A DNA stretch of 64,000 nucleotides from Vombatus ursinus (taxonomy: Eukaryota; Chordata; Mammalia; Diprotodontia; Vombatidae), in assembly GCF_900497805.2 (NCBI RefSeq), contig NW_020954569.1:26603363-26667362 (forward strand). Reading direction: 5' to 3'. The position numbers and the translations under genes are program-made. Shown piece after piece: positions 50,621-63,929 of the stretch (positions are counted from its first letter, which is position 1; each line of letters starts with the position of its first letter). The notes beneath the pieces were generated by a model. That model did no database searches. It was given only the letters and a program-made list of their open reading frames with translations, and was not told the DNA's origin.

Positions 50621-51264
50621 AACAAAAAACCTTCATAATATAATATGATATAAATCTCCTTTAACATAGGTGAAAATGTTGCACGCACACATGTCCAGAT
50701 GAGGCTATATATGAAATTTACTATATTCACATTGCTTAGAAAAGTTTATTTCATCATCTTATGGTTATTAATAAATAGGATATAAACTACTGTGTTTCAT
50801 AATTAACATGACCTTTATTGTAGCTTATAGTTTGTATATGAAATAAGAGAAATCCTCAATTGAGTACAATAAAGGTAGTAAATCTGGCTGCTAAAAAAAA
50901 ATGAAGATAGATAAATTCAGAATTACAAATTTGTTGCAAACCCCAATTCTTATTACAGGCATTTTAAAACCAATACGTAGTTGGGCCTCAGAAAAAGCAT
51001 CACAACTTGTCAGATTAAAGAGAACCAGGTTGCTCGTACCATCTTTGATGGTCACCCTCTAATGAGATAATAGAATGGCAGTCTTGCCACTTGGGCTCTA
51101 GAAAATCTAATGCTGCCATAACTCTGTGAAATAAAATGTATTCATTGTCAGTGGTTGATTCGGTTTGTATTCTAGGTAGGAAAATGTTAATGCCATCGGG
51201 TCCTAACAGCATTTAAAGACTGCAGGGTCATCCTAGTGTTAGCTTCTGGGGCATTTTCTCCTCT

Positions 51265-51335
51265 TGGGGCTTAGATCAGGCAGTCAGTCAATGTTTACCA
51301 AGTACCTACTATGTGATAGGCATTGTGCTTAGATA
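51265..51335 (+). repeat. old mammal-wide repeat fragment
   Basis: 'caatgtttaccaagtaccta' then 'ctatgtgataggcattgtgc'. Confidence 0.6.
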
Positions 51336-51539
51336 AGAAAACTGAACTGACCTTTTGCTGGGGAAACTAATGGTTGTCTGATCACTGTTTAATGAGACTG
51401 ACTTTCTAAAGACCCCAGTTTCCTGAGATATCATATTTTTAAATGAGAGATAGTATGAGTTTAACCCAAAGCCACAAAAACCTTGATTCAAGCCATGCCT
51501 ATGATATCTTACTAGATTTGTGAGCCTCTCACTGACACT

Positions 51540-51835
51540 GATTAAACAGGGGTTGGAAAATCAGTTTGACAGCTGAGTAAAGGATGGACTGGATGGAGAA
51601 ATACTTGAGGCGTGTGAAGTGATGAGGACCCAAACCAGGTACGGTGACAGTGCCGGAGGAGAGAAGGGGACATGTGTGAGAGATGTGAGGAAAGTAGAAT
51701 TGACAGGGCTTGGATTAGATTGGGGGGAGTGAGTGAGGAGTCGAGGATGGCATCTCCTTTAGCAGAGATAATTTCTTCACCTAGGAATTCCCTATATCGA
51801 TGAAATCACAGGCCCAGTCCCTATCATGAATATAT
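51540..51835 (+). repeat. purine-rich old repeat and SINE tail
   Basis: 51540-51760 belongs to the family of 11040-11900 ('agtagaattgacagggcttg', 'gagtgaggagtcgaggatgg'). 51765-51835 is the tail of the second composite SINE ('gaattccctatatcgatgaa'). Confidence 0.55.
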
Positions 51836-54572
51836 TTAAACACAGGGAGACTAAAAGGTTCAGTCTGCCCTTTTTGGTCTAGTGGTTTTAATCGGGCTTC
51901 AATGGTCAGTTTTGTCACTAAAAAAGTAAACCATGTGTTCTTCTATGGGAGTTTTTAAAATAAGTTTTAAAAATAAGGAACTATGCTTTTTTGTTAACTA
52001 TAAAATTCATATAAAGATAATTGTAATTATAATCTTATAATGGTGATAGCCAGCGTATTCTCACTAAAGTCAGGAGTCAAACTGAGGAGCTAGAGTTTTT
52101 TTTTAATAAATTTGGTTTGTACTTTTACATGAAATTGGTATATTTTTCAGCATAGGCTTGTCCAAAGTAGATCTTTCTTTCAGGTTTTGTAGTAACAAAA
52201 TAGTAACAGCTCTAGCTGTACTTTGGAACTGTTTAGATGAGGATTCAGAGTATACATCTCTGGGACACAAATCCATGATTGGGCAATTAGGTTACATTCT
52301 GAGAACTTACCTAGTAATGACCTGGGTGTCTTTGTAACATCATATTACTTACCATGGGACAAAGGCAAGGAACTGTGTGAATGGAACACTGAACGATGGA
52401 GTCAGACTAGCCCCATGCAGCTTCTCCCCCCATGTCTTTCCTATGCCCTCACTGATGTTTGCCAAGGTGGGCATAACAGCGACCATGAATCACACCATGT
52501 TTCCCTGAGTAAAGTGTTGAAATTGTCTCTCTCTAACTGTATTCCTAGAGCAGCCTGCCTAGCATAACACAATCAGGGTCTTAATGGTACTTATTGCGAC
52601 ATTTAAATTTTTAAGATTCCTTTTCTGAGGTCTTGTGATACATTGTGAAGTTTAAGCCTCTTTTTTGCTTTTTAATTTCTAAAAATTATTTTTGGCTCCA
52701 TGTCGTTAGTAGTGTTATCATTGTGTCCTGAATCTCGAGTCTGTTTTCCTCGAAAATTTGAGCCACCATCGATTTCTCAGAAAGCAATAATGCTTCTAGC
52801 TAGACTCCCTCCATGTAAAAACATCATTGAGGAGAGAAGGATTGACTTAAATACTTGTAAAATGCAGTTAGGCCTGCCTGTCACTCTAGTCTATCAACAG
52901 CTACAAACCATCGTAGGCATGAAAGCCTGTGGAAGCATTAATCCTGGAGCACTCCCTCATTCACTCCGAAGCTGCTAGCTACACAATAATAAAGGCATGT
53001 TAATGATTGTTCAGCTTCCTCAAGTTTCCCTGGAAGGCTTATATATATGTTATGCCAATCACAGTTGAGATTGTCCAAATCCCACAGTTCATAGAATCTG
53101 AGTATCACTAATTGAATCCAGTCTCTGGGGCAATCCTCACCTGTCTGGAATACTTTAGAGGATCACTGGTCTATGGAAAATATTTTGGATCCAGCCTAAA
53201 GCAATATTGGAGAGGTTTTGGTCCTTGCCAGAATGGAATCTGCCAAGCTGAGAGAGCATCATTAGCCCTAGGGTATGACCAGTGACATGGCCACACACCT
53301 ATAGATTACAAAGTCCTTGTGCTAATTTGCTAGATTTGTGGAAGTTCTTTTCCTTTCACGTCAAAGATGTACTTTGCATCAAGCCTGAGTGTTAAATTAC
53401 CTTCATTTGTCACTTTTGAATAGCAATGTGACATAACATGACAGAAAACTGTTGCCCATTTAGATGAAAACAGTATGTTAAAAAAAAAAATTCAGTGGTG
53501 TGATTCTCTCTAACCCACCTAAATCCTTTCAAAATAAGATCATTACAATTTTTAAATCCTTAAAAGACTTTCCTTATTTTTTTTCCTTATTTTTTAAGTA
53601 GTGAATCTTTTGCTGGTGTCTGATTAGGACAAAATAACCACAAAAGGTATTTGTACTTATTTAAGTATATTTGTTGTGCGCTATTATTATATTCCTTTTT
53701 TCCCTCTCCTAACCAGTTGAAAGTCCTTGATTTTTCTTTATTATTTTTTAATTTAATTTTTTATTTTTTATTTTAATTTTTTAATTTAATTACCAGAATA
53801 CTTCAGAAGTTCATGAGTAGCAAAGCAGATACAGGGCTTGGAAAAAGACAAAAAATCCATTTGTTCCTTTTAGTCTGAGGGACCAGGACACCTTGCAATG
53901 GAAATGGGAAACTTGAAGTGTTAGGCAAATGAGTCATTTACCCAAGGTCCCAAAGCAAGTCAGAAGAAAAAGTGGTAAGCTGCTTTCGTAGTTGACTTTG
54001 CCTGATAGTTAGTGGAAATGTCCTTGTGTGGCCTTCCTTCTCACTAGAAGTTAGGTAGACTTATTGTCAGGAGGGAAGATATAAGTTAGCCAGAAGTCAT
54101 GGTTTCATTTCCTCCACCATTCTTGGGCGATCCCTAGGAGGTCCCCTAAGTGTAATGTGGCTAAGGAGGAAGGTCCCTGTTATTGAGGAACCAGATAATA
54201 TTAGAACAGGAACTCCGGGAGTGGGTGGAGTAACAATGGCTGTGTCCATTTGGCCCAGGGCAATTCAGTGAGGAGGAAAAATACTAGCATTGGGGAAGGT
54301 GTTGATATTGCCCAGATGCCGGGTAGGTGCAGTACTTGGATAAATTGGGGAGAGGGAAACCTCTTCATTATATTCTGCTTTGTACTTATATTATTAATGT
54401 AAACAAGCATTTTTACTATTTCTGACACAGGATATCTCTGGTGAAGGGTCCTGTCAATTTGCAGTGTCAAACATGATAAATATAGATTTCCTTCAAAGCA
54501 CTTTCATGAAGATATTTGTTTTCATAGATTTTTTTAATGAAATGCCACAGTATCCCTATGTAATTTTTCAGT

Positions 54573-54645
54573 CACCAGTCGGTCAACAAATATTTATTAA
54601 GCTCCTGCTATGTGCCAGGCACTGTGCTAAGTGCTGGAAGCAGCT
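54573..54645 (+). repeat. old mammal-wide repeat fragment
   Basis: 'gtcaacaaatatttattaag', 'ctatgtgccaggcactgtgc' and 'taagtgctggaagc'. Confidence 0.65.
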
Positions 54646-55359
54646 AGTGCTAGTAACCATATTTCTTCATTAAGAAGCCTGAGGCCTGAAGAGATCATGA
54701 CCTGGAAAAGTCTGACTATCCACAGGTCAACCTAGGACCATGGTGATCTCCTGGCTCCCAGATTAATAAAGAGAGAATTATTCTAACCTCTAACAAATGG
54801 CTTTATCCTCTTCTCTGCCTTTTATGCCTCTGGAAGCCTGATAATTAGGTAGAATAGTCTCTACCCACCAGAAGGAATCATTTTTGATGCACCAGACCAG
54901 AACTGCTTCACTAATAACACACTTTACTTTGCTTTCTTACTTGGTTTCAGGTCTTATGACCTCAGTGAAAGAGAGTGTGAAAGACCTTGAGAAGTATAAA
55001 GTATCATACATGCATAAATATTATTATGATGTCCATTGAATATCTAATGTAGTGCTTGGTTTGTGTTTCCCTGAAAGCTTCTGGATGAAAATGTGATTTT
55101 TAAATTTCAGTCAATTTAGTTTAAAAGTTAGTAAAAAACCCAAACTTCCCTCATTCAGTCTATCAACAAGCATTTTAATGTTGAGCTGAGAAATCTTTTA
55201 AAATGCAGTGGGGTTTTTAACAAGAACATGTTATCCCTTCCCACTCACCCCCCAGTCCCATATTTTATCCATTTGAACCATAGTCTACACTTTACAGAGT
55301 AACCACCTAAAGTATAAGGCATGGGTATCATTAACCCCATCTTACAATCTTATAGTTTG

Positions 55360-55440
55360 GGCTCAAAAGGGTTAAGTGACTGGCCGAGGATCACACAGCC
55401 AGTAAGTGGCAGTGTCAGTGGCTATTGCTTTCTCCAGTTG
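55360..55440 (-). repeat. MIR-type fragment, reverse
   Basis: 'gggttaagtgactggccgag' followed by 'gatcacacagccagtaagtg'. Confidence 0.65.
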
Positions 55441-55724
55441 ACCCGGTGGCCTCGGTCCATCTGCTCCTTGCTGACAGTTCTCTTAAGGTTTCCCAGGTCT
55501 GCTGTGTTCTCAAAGTTCCTTGCAGACTGAGGTACCACTAAAGGGATACAAATCAATATAGCTGCAGTACCTGCGGACCTCTTGGCAATAGAGAATTCTA
55601 AGTGATTTCATATATTCTCCCACAGAATCAATTGCTCCTCTCCTGCCACTGAATATGGGAAAGTAGAGTGATGATGACAGTAGTATGGATAGTATTCCAA
55701 TTGCAAGGTCTGCTAGGTTCACCA

Positions 55725-56035
55725 CTATTCATTCATTCAGTAAGTGTTCACTATGTGCCAGGTGCCAGTGATATAATGACAAACAGGACAGTCCATCCTC
55801 ACAAGAAGCTTTCATTCCATTCTGTTTGTTATGGCTCATAGAACTATAGATCTGGAGCTGAAAGGGACCTCAGGGGTTACATACTCTAAACCCTCAGATG
55901 AGGAAAGGGAGGTCCAGATGTGAAGTGACTTGCCCAAGGTCACACAGGCCGTAAGTGTCAGATGTGGGATTTGTACCCAGTCTTCTGATGCCCAATCAAT
56001 TGCTCATTCCACTGTACCACCTTACCTATCTGAAA
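55725..56035. repeat. two adjoining old repeats
   Basis: 55725-55830 is the mammal-wide fragment ('cactatgtgccaggtgccag') and 55835-56035 is a reverse MIR ('gaccagtgac...' class words: aaagggacctcaggggttac, gtgacttgcccaaggtcaca). Confidence 0.65.
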
Positions 56036-56039
56036 CAAA

Positions 56040-57712
56040 ATGATTGGTAGTTAGGGGATGATTGTGGAATCTACAAGAAACCATTCGAGAATGCCTTCCC
56101 AATTAATAAAAAGAAATGCAAGGGAAGGTGGCCTAGCCATACCAGATCTAAAACTGTTATGAAGCAGCAATCATCAAAACTACTTGAGGCTAAGAAGTAG
56201 AGTGGTGAATCAGTAGAACAGGTTAGGTACACAAGACACAGCAGTCAATGACTATAGTAATCTGTTTGATAAACCCAAAGACTCTAGCTTCTGAGACAAG
56301 AACTTAACTATTTAACAAAAACTGCTGGGAAAACTGGAAAACAGTGTGGCAGAAACTAGGCATAGATCAACATCTTATACTGTATACCAAGATAACGTCA
56401 AAATGGGTACACAATTCAGACATCAAGGGTGAAACTATAAGCAAACTAGGAGAGCAGGGAATAGTTTACCTGTCAGATCTATGGAGAATGGAAGAACTTA
56501 TGACCAAACGAGATAGAGAATATTATGAAATGCAAAATGGATAATTTTGATTACATTAAATTAAAAAGGTTTTGCACAAACAAAGCCAATGCAACCAAGA
56601 TTAGACGGGAAGCAGCTGGGAAACAATATTTACAGCTAGTATCTCTGATAAAGGCCTCATTTCCAAAATATATAGAGAACTGAGTTAAATCTATAAGAAC
56701 ACAAGTCATTCCCCAATTGATAAATGGTCAAAGGATATGAACAGGCAGTTTTTGGATGAAGAAATTAAAGCTATAGTCACATGAAAAAATGCTCTAAATC
56801 ACTATTGATTAGAGAAATGCAAATCAAAACGACTCTGAGGTAGCATTTCACACCTATCAGAATGGCTAACATGACAAAACAGGAAAATGATAGATGTTGG
56901 AGAAAATGTGGAAAAATTGGAAGACTAATGCATTGTTGGTGGAGTTGTGAACTGATCCAGCTATTCTGAAGAACAGTTTGGAACTATGACCAAAGGGCTA
57001 TAAGACTGTGCATACCCTTTGATCCAGCAATACCACTACTAGGTCTGTATCCCAAAGAGATCATAAAAAAAGGGAAAAGGACCCACACATACAAAAACAT
57101 TTATGGCAGCTCCTTTTGTGGTGGCAAAGAATTGGAAATTGAGGGGATACCCATCAATTGGGGAATGGCTGAACAAGTTGTGGTATATGAATGTAAAGGA
57201 ATACTATTGTTCCATAGGAAATAGTGAGCAGGCAGACTTCAGAAAAACCGTGAAAGACTTGCATCAACTGATAACTGAGTGAAGTGAGCAGAACCCAGAG
57301 AACACCGTATATAGTAACAGCAACATTGTGCGATGACTTAGACTTAGACTTAAGCTCTTCTTAGACTTAGCTTTTCTGAACAATGCTATGATCTAAGACA
57401 ATTCCGAAAGACTCATGATGGAAAATGCTATCCCCATCCAAAGAAAGAACTATGGAGTTTGAATGTAGATCGAAGCATACTATTTTCTCTTTTTTTGTTG
57501 TTGTTTTTCTTTTGTCTTTCTAATGGTTTTTCCCTTTTGTTCTGATTATTCTTTCACAACATGACTAAAGTGGAAATATGTATAATGTGGTCATAGCCCA
57601 TATCAGATTGCATGCTGTCTTGGGGAGGGAGTGGTAAAGGGAGGGGGGGAAATTTAGAACTCAAAATCTTATAAAAGTGAATGTTGAAAACTAAAAATTA
57701 ATTAATTAAAAA
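56040..57712 (+). mobile_element. L1 LINE, 5'-truncated (ORF2 end and 3' UTR)
   Basis: About 1.7 kb of a marsupial-type L1. The ORF2 C-terminal region is recognisable from 'gagggtg...' class words such as ggagaaaatgtggaaaaatt, gcattgttggtggagttgtg, atccagcaataccactacta and gggaatggctgaacaagttg. A G-rich patch and A-rich 3' end (to about 57712) follow. The ORF2 frame is broken and there is no 5' half. It faces the antisense L1 at 57845-58740 tail to tail. Confidence 0.85.
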
Positions 57713-57844
57713 GGAATATCTTCCCAGACCTGGTAAGTTGGTATCAAGTGACTTATGTGAAATCCTGTCTGGTGTCAGCCTCCATCAGAATTTCAGGGTG
57801 TCCCTCTACAGGTTTAAAATGTGTTTCCTCCTTATCTTTAGCTA

Positions 57845-58740
57845 TTCCTTCCTTTTTCTTATTAAAGTATTTTATTGATATTCTTTTTCTTTACATCATT
57901 ATCTCTTCCAAATGACCCCTTAGCTCCCCTATAACAAATAAGTAGTCTGGTAAGACTAATCAGCATAATGACTATGTCTGTCAGTGTCTCTGCAGATAGG
58001 CGGGAGGAATGGATGCTTCACCATTAAGTCGTCTGACATCATGATTGACCACTGGAGTCTATCAGTGTGTTTTCCTCTACATCATTGAGATTTTCATATA
58101 TGTTGTTCTAGTTCTGCTTACTTTTGTTCAGCTTTAGTTCATACGAGCCTTTTCAAATTTCTCCCACTTTTTCATATTTATTTTTTCTTATGGTATAATA
58201 ATATTCCATTATAATTCTAGAACATAATTCCCAATTAATGGATAACTACTTTTCAAGGTTGTTATGAGGATCAACTGAGATAACATTTGTAAAGTGCTAA
58301 GTAGGTACTTATTAATAAATGTTTATTCACTTTGCCAAACCCCTTTTTTTCCATTTCTTTGCTATTACCAAAAGAAAAAAAAATGCAGTTAGGTATATGC
58401 TGGTATATATGAGACTTTTCCTTCTGTGTATGACCTCCTTGTGACATATTCCTAGTGCTGGAATTGCTGTGTCAAAGGATATATGCAGTTTAGTGGGGAT
58501 TTTTTTTAGTGTAATTTCAAATTGTTTCCCAGAACAATTGGACCAATTCATAGCTCTGCCAACAGCACATTACTGTGGCTTTTTTTTTCTCACAGCTCCT
58601 CCAACATTTACCATTTTCATCATTGCCATCTCTGCCAATTTGGTTGTGAAATACAACCTCATTTATTTTAATTTACATTTCTCTCACTAATGATTTGGAA
58701 TCTGCTTTCATGATTGTTTAATGGCTTTTGTTTCCTTCTA
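57845..58740 (-). mobile_element. older L1 fragment, antisense, abutting exon 9
   Basis: Reverse-oriented L1 3' UTR and ORF2 end. The + strand words caattggaccaattcatagc, ctcctccaacatttaccat and aatttacatttctctcacta align in order with the antisense L1 at 48187-48832. A MIR end interrupts it at 58249-58328. The similarity continues up to the exon 9 acceptor (58740/58741), including the pyrimidine tract. Confidence 0.75.
58249..58328 (+). repeat. MIR 3' end inside L1
   Basis: 'caaggttgttatgaggatca', 'gataacatttgtaaagtgct' and 'ttattaataaatgtttattc'. L1 sequence resumes afterwards. Confidence 0.75.
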
Positions 58741-58741
58741 G

Positions 58742-58882
<141 letters not shown>

Positions 58883-59739
58883 TGATTGTCTTTCCCTTTG
58901 GTCTTCTTATTTGGGAGTAAATAGTTTATCAAAACTACATTTTTACAAGGAGATTTTATAGAGGAAAGGAAAAAAAAGATGTAAAAAAGCAAGAAACTAG
59001 TACTAATAATAATATAGCGCTTTAAGTACTTTGCATGTGCTATATCATTTGAGATAAACACAGGTGGCAGTTTAAAAGACAACAGAGGCAATAAAATGAG
59101 GGTGAGAAGAGGGATGATTGGCTTTACTAGCAGAGCCGGGGAAGAAATTTGAGGATGTGACCTGGAATACCAAGAAGGAAAATAATGATAGTTTGAAACA
59201 GTTGGAAAATTAGGGCACTGAAATGCCAAGAAGATAGCAAAGAATCTACGGGTTAAGAAATGTTCCAGAGTGATTAAAAAAACACAGCATACATTTTGTC
59301 ATTATTTGCCCATAGTACGGTAAGAACAGGGTAAAGCAGTTGAGATAGAGTTTCCAAGTCATGGCTGCTTTGAGACTCAGCCGCAGCTGAGTCCTGGACC
59401 ATAGCAACAAGCCTCTGCACATGCCGCTACTTTCGTTTTCTTTGGCATCAGCAGAAACTGTCCGGTGAGCAGGTAAATGCAGATTAGTGGAAGAACCAGA
59501 CCCTTATTGATCAGGGTTCATTGAACAAATATTGAATTGTGAAGTAGCCAGGATAGGAAGGAGCCGGCTGTATTCGCATAAAATAAAACTTGTCCTGTCC
59601 TTGTGTGATCAAATGGGTTTGTAAAGAAGGCCCAGTGTTCAGGCTAAGACCATTGTAGTCACTGATCCCAAAAGCAAGGAGGCATCTGTGTGTCTGCAGT
59701 TTAGAAGAATATTTCTTGTCTAAAAACAGGAATTATATC

Positions 59740-59832
59740 TTTCTGGGCCTTTGTTTTCTCTTCCCTAAAATGAAGGAGATTGAACTAGATGATCTTTAAG
59801 GTTCCTCGTAGCTGTAAAATTCTATGTTTCCT
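59740..59832 (+). repeat. MIR-type fragment
   Basis: 'tctcttccctaaaatgaagg' then 'gatgatctttaaggttcctc' and 'gtagctgtaaaattctatg'. Confidence 0.65.
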
Positions 59833-60176
59833 TCCTCATGTTGTGGCTAATCAAACTAACGTGTGGTTTGTCACTTCTTTAACCAAACAAAACTATTTTT
59901 TACTGAAAAAGTAAAATGAACAATAAAAGTAAACTGGCCTCTCCAGTGGGAAGTTAATGCACATAGTTCATGGGAATACAGCTGATAAATTTTCTCTTTC
60001 CACAAACTGTGCCCTGGAAATTAGATTTCCTCCTTCAACAGTGAGTACTTTTTCCTCCAGTGTTTGTTTGCCTGATGCTGGCTTAGCAGAGGCTCAGGCC
60101 CATTATCACTTGTTTAACTGTAGCTGGCTGCTACTTTTCAAAAGATGCAAGCATGCTGTCCTCTTTAAGTTCCTTC

Positions 60177-60365
60177 AAAATGCAAAAATTTAGGGGCAGC
60201 TAGGTGGCACAGTGGATAGAGCACTGGCCCTGAATTCAGTAGGACCTGAGTTCAAATCCGGCCTCAGATACATAACACTTACTAGCTGTGTGACCCTGGG
60301 CAAGTCACTTAACCCCAGTGCCTAGCCCCCCCCAAAAAAAAGAAGAGACAAAATGCAAAAATTTA
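60177..60365 (+). mobile_element. young WSINE1-type SINE with 16-bp target duplication
   Basis: Body 60193-60349 starts ggggcagctaggtggcacag, keeps both polymerase III promoter boxes (gagttcaaatccggcctcag is intact), the core 'ctagctgtgtgaccctgggc', and ends in C and A runs. It is flanked by an exact duplication aaaatgcaaaaattta at 60177-60192 and 60350-60365. The best-preserved mobile element in the window. Confidence 0.95.
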
Positions 60366-60479
60366 AGGGAGGTTCCAGATGGAATAAACAGACATTCTGG
60401 GCTTTCCTTACTAAGAAAAATCGACTTGATCTTTCATAAGCAAGAGTCCCTTGCGTAACACTCAGCATGTATTTTTTGA

Positions 60480-60900
60480 GTACCTAACTCATACCTAGGC
60501 AGTCTTTGAGAGCTCTAAAAGAAGCATAACACATAATCCTTGGCCCTGCCTGGAGCTTAGGGTCTAATTAGGCAATAAGATCAGCACACAGGAAATATAC
60601 CCTACAAAGAAGCATATTATTTAGGACCAAAACAAATTCTGCAGACAATGCGTGTTAACAGAACTTCAGAGAAAAGGGATATTGACATGGAAGTCAGTGG
60701 ACCAGGGAAGCTGCAGGCAGAGGAAGGCCATGACCTATGTGTCATGGGTATGGGGCAGGACTGGACAGACGTGACAGGAAGGAAGATGAAGGACATTGGA
60801 ACAGAGGGGAGACAAGATGAGGAAGTGCTTGGTTTGGGGAAATAAAGTCTGCCAGTTTTGTAGGACAGTAAGAAGAACTGCAAATGGAACACAAGATTGG
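60480..60900 (+). repeat. possible purine-rich old repeat
   Basis: 'cataatccttggccctgcct', 'ggagcttagggtctaattag' and a GA-rich second half are loosely like the family of 11040-11900. Confidence 0.4.
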
Positions 60901-61298
60901 GTAAGTAGGATATGCAATCGAGAGGATGGGGCACTAAGCAAAGTATTTTATTAAGATTTGTTTTGTTACTGCTATTTTATTGCAAGGAACTTAGGTTCCT
61001 ATTAAAATTCCTTCAAGTGAACCTAAACAAGAAAATTAAGCAACAGTGGGCCAGGAAACCAAGCAAAGAGTATGTTTACTACATATGGGGTGCTACCAAC
61101 CAGGGCCTTAAGACTTGACTACCCCTTTGCCTCAGCCTAGAAGCCTTCATAAATAATCTATTAGAAGAAATCAGCCTTCAAACATACTGTAATCTGGACT
61201 TGTCTGAATATGGAGGACCCTGAAAGCCCCTAGTAGAAGTAGGGGCAAAGGAGTCGTGAGAAAGGCTATCACTTGATGCCGTTTTCCACTCTCTCTGA

Positions 61299-62025
<727 letters not shown>

Positions 62026-62059
62026 TGATTAGTCTCAGCAGGCAGTTGCTCCATGAATA

Positions 62060-62150
62060 CTCAATCAACCAACAAGCATTTATTGAGAACTTAGTGGGCC
62101 CTGGGATAGGTGCTGGGGATACAAAGGAAACAGGAGAAACACATAAATGC
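62060..62150 (+). repeat. old mammal-wide repeat fragment
   Basis: 'ccaacaagcatttattgaga' then 'ggtgctggggatacaaagga'. Confidence 0.65.
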
Positions 62151-62364
62151 CATATCTGATGCTAAAATAGGACTATTTGGTATGTTCCCAGGTGCTTTTC
62201 AAGCCCATTTCACAGTCATCCTTATGAAATGAGTATCATTAAAAAATCTTTGGGGAGAATTGTTACTGCTGTTTAAAATCTCCCCTCTCACATCCTCTAC
62301 CTTCCAGCCAAAATGACCTGTTTGTTTGTCATACGTGAAATATCCTTTCATATCTCTGCCTCCC

Positions 62365-62475
62365 GCATCCCTGGAATGTTCTCCTTCCTCCCTTCTGCCT
62401 CTTGGAACCCCCAGCTCCCTTCAAGGCTCAGCTCAAGTACTTACTTTTTTCTTCAGGAGGCCTTTCTTGTTCTGC
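62365..62475 (+). repeat. L2-type internal fragment
   Basis: 'ccctggaatgttctccttcc' then 'aggctcagctcaagtactta' and 'ttcaggaggcctttcttgtt', the stretch just before the L2 3' end. Confidence 0.75.
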
Positions 62476-62809
62476 CTGTTGGTGTTGGTAGTGGTATTGG
62501 TCCTTATTTTCAAAGAGGAGCAGTGACATCACAGGTGATGTCTTGACTTGCCTGTAAATTGAACTGAAGTGATACAGGGTTTTGAAGAGTCATCGGCCTC
62601 ACTTTCTCTTCCTGAGTCATCCAAATTCAGTGAAAGGACAAAAATTAAGACAACTGGTGATGGCCCAGGATGCAGTGGATGACTTTGGCATCTCTGATGC
62701 CTGACCAGGTTCTGAGCATTTGACAGTGTCTGCTTCAGCTATCTTCATGGCCACTGGAACAGATTGTTCTCATTTGCCCATTCCACCATTGTTTGTAGAT
62801 AGGCAGAAA

Positions 62810-63062
62810 GGAAATTAGCATTTATTAAGTGCCTACTGTGTGCCATACACTATGCTAAGTGCTTTACTTTATCATTGATCCTCACAGCAATCATGGGAGA
62901 TAGGTGCTATTATTATCCCCATTTTTTACAGTTAGGGAAATTGAGACAAATAGAGGTTAAGTGACTTGCCCAAGGTCACACAGCTAATAAGTGTCTGAGG
63001 ACAGATTTGAACTCAGGTCTTCATGACTGTGGGCCTACTCCAACCAATGTGCCACCTAGTAC
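62810..63062 (-). repeat. MIR/THER-type SINE, reverse, near full length
   Basis: 'ttagcatttattaagtgcct', 'gtgccatacactatgctaag', 'ggtgctattattatccccat', 'gtgacttgcccaaggtcaca' and 'gatttgaactcaggtcttca' in order. Confidence 0.85.
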
Positions 63063-63134
63063 CTTCCAAAAATATTTTTTAAATATTGGCCTTGTATTTA
63101 CCTATCTATGAACATGTATCTCACAAGTTACATA

Positions 63135-63225
63135 CAAACTCCTTGAGAGCTTGTATGTATATCCTCAGTGCCAGCACAATTCCTGGCACAAAGTGTGTGC
63201 TTAATAAATGCTTACTGCTCGATTC
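63135..63225 (+). repeat. L2-type 3' end
   Basis: 'aactccttgagagcttgtat' then 'gtgtgtgcttaataaatgct'. Confidence 0.7.
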
Positions 63226-63514
63226 CCTACCTAACTTTCTATTTGACTTCCTTACCACAAAAGTAAATTCACTTACTACTTTTGAAAAGAATTTCCAAAG
63301 CCATAATGTCATTTGATGTTTAGGTGTTAATAACAAAAAAAAAAAAAATAGCTCTCTGCCTAAAATGAAACAAACAGGACCAGAAATTTTGGAAGTAATG
63401 CATTATAACTGTTAACATCTTTGTTATTTTAGTGGAAACATCCTAAAAGGATTTCTGCAGTCTTGCTACTCTTGCCACAACAGACTGAAATCACAGAATC
63501 TAAATAACAGAATA

Positions 63515-63625
63515 TAAATTCTCTGAGGATGGCATTGATTTTTCATCTTGTCTTTGTATACCTAGCACATTAAATAGTGCTTTGCCCCTAATATGTGCTT
63601 AATAAATGCTCATTGGATTAGATTG
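63515..63625 (+). repeat. L2-type 3' end
   Basis: 'aattctctgaggatggcatt', 'tttgtatacctagcacatta' and 'tgtgcttaataaatgctcat'. Confidence 0.7.
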
Positions 63626-63929
63626 AGGAAATCCTGAAGAAATAATTATTTTTCACACCTTCAGGGATTCTTCTATTCACCTCTTGAACTAGAGAACTTT
63701 TCCTTTAAAGAATGTCACAGTAAAATGTGTGTGTGTGTATAATAAAACATTTGCCATCCTTCAAAGTGAAGCACAATGACCACTTTCTGAATTTTTCCCA
63801 ACTGCCTGCTTCTTGAACCTCCTGCCCCACTTGTCTTTTGTAGATTTTGTCACTTAATAATGCCCTGCAACAGGTTGAACTCTAATTGCTTGATGATTAT
63901 ATATTTAACCGCACTAACAAAACTGTAAT

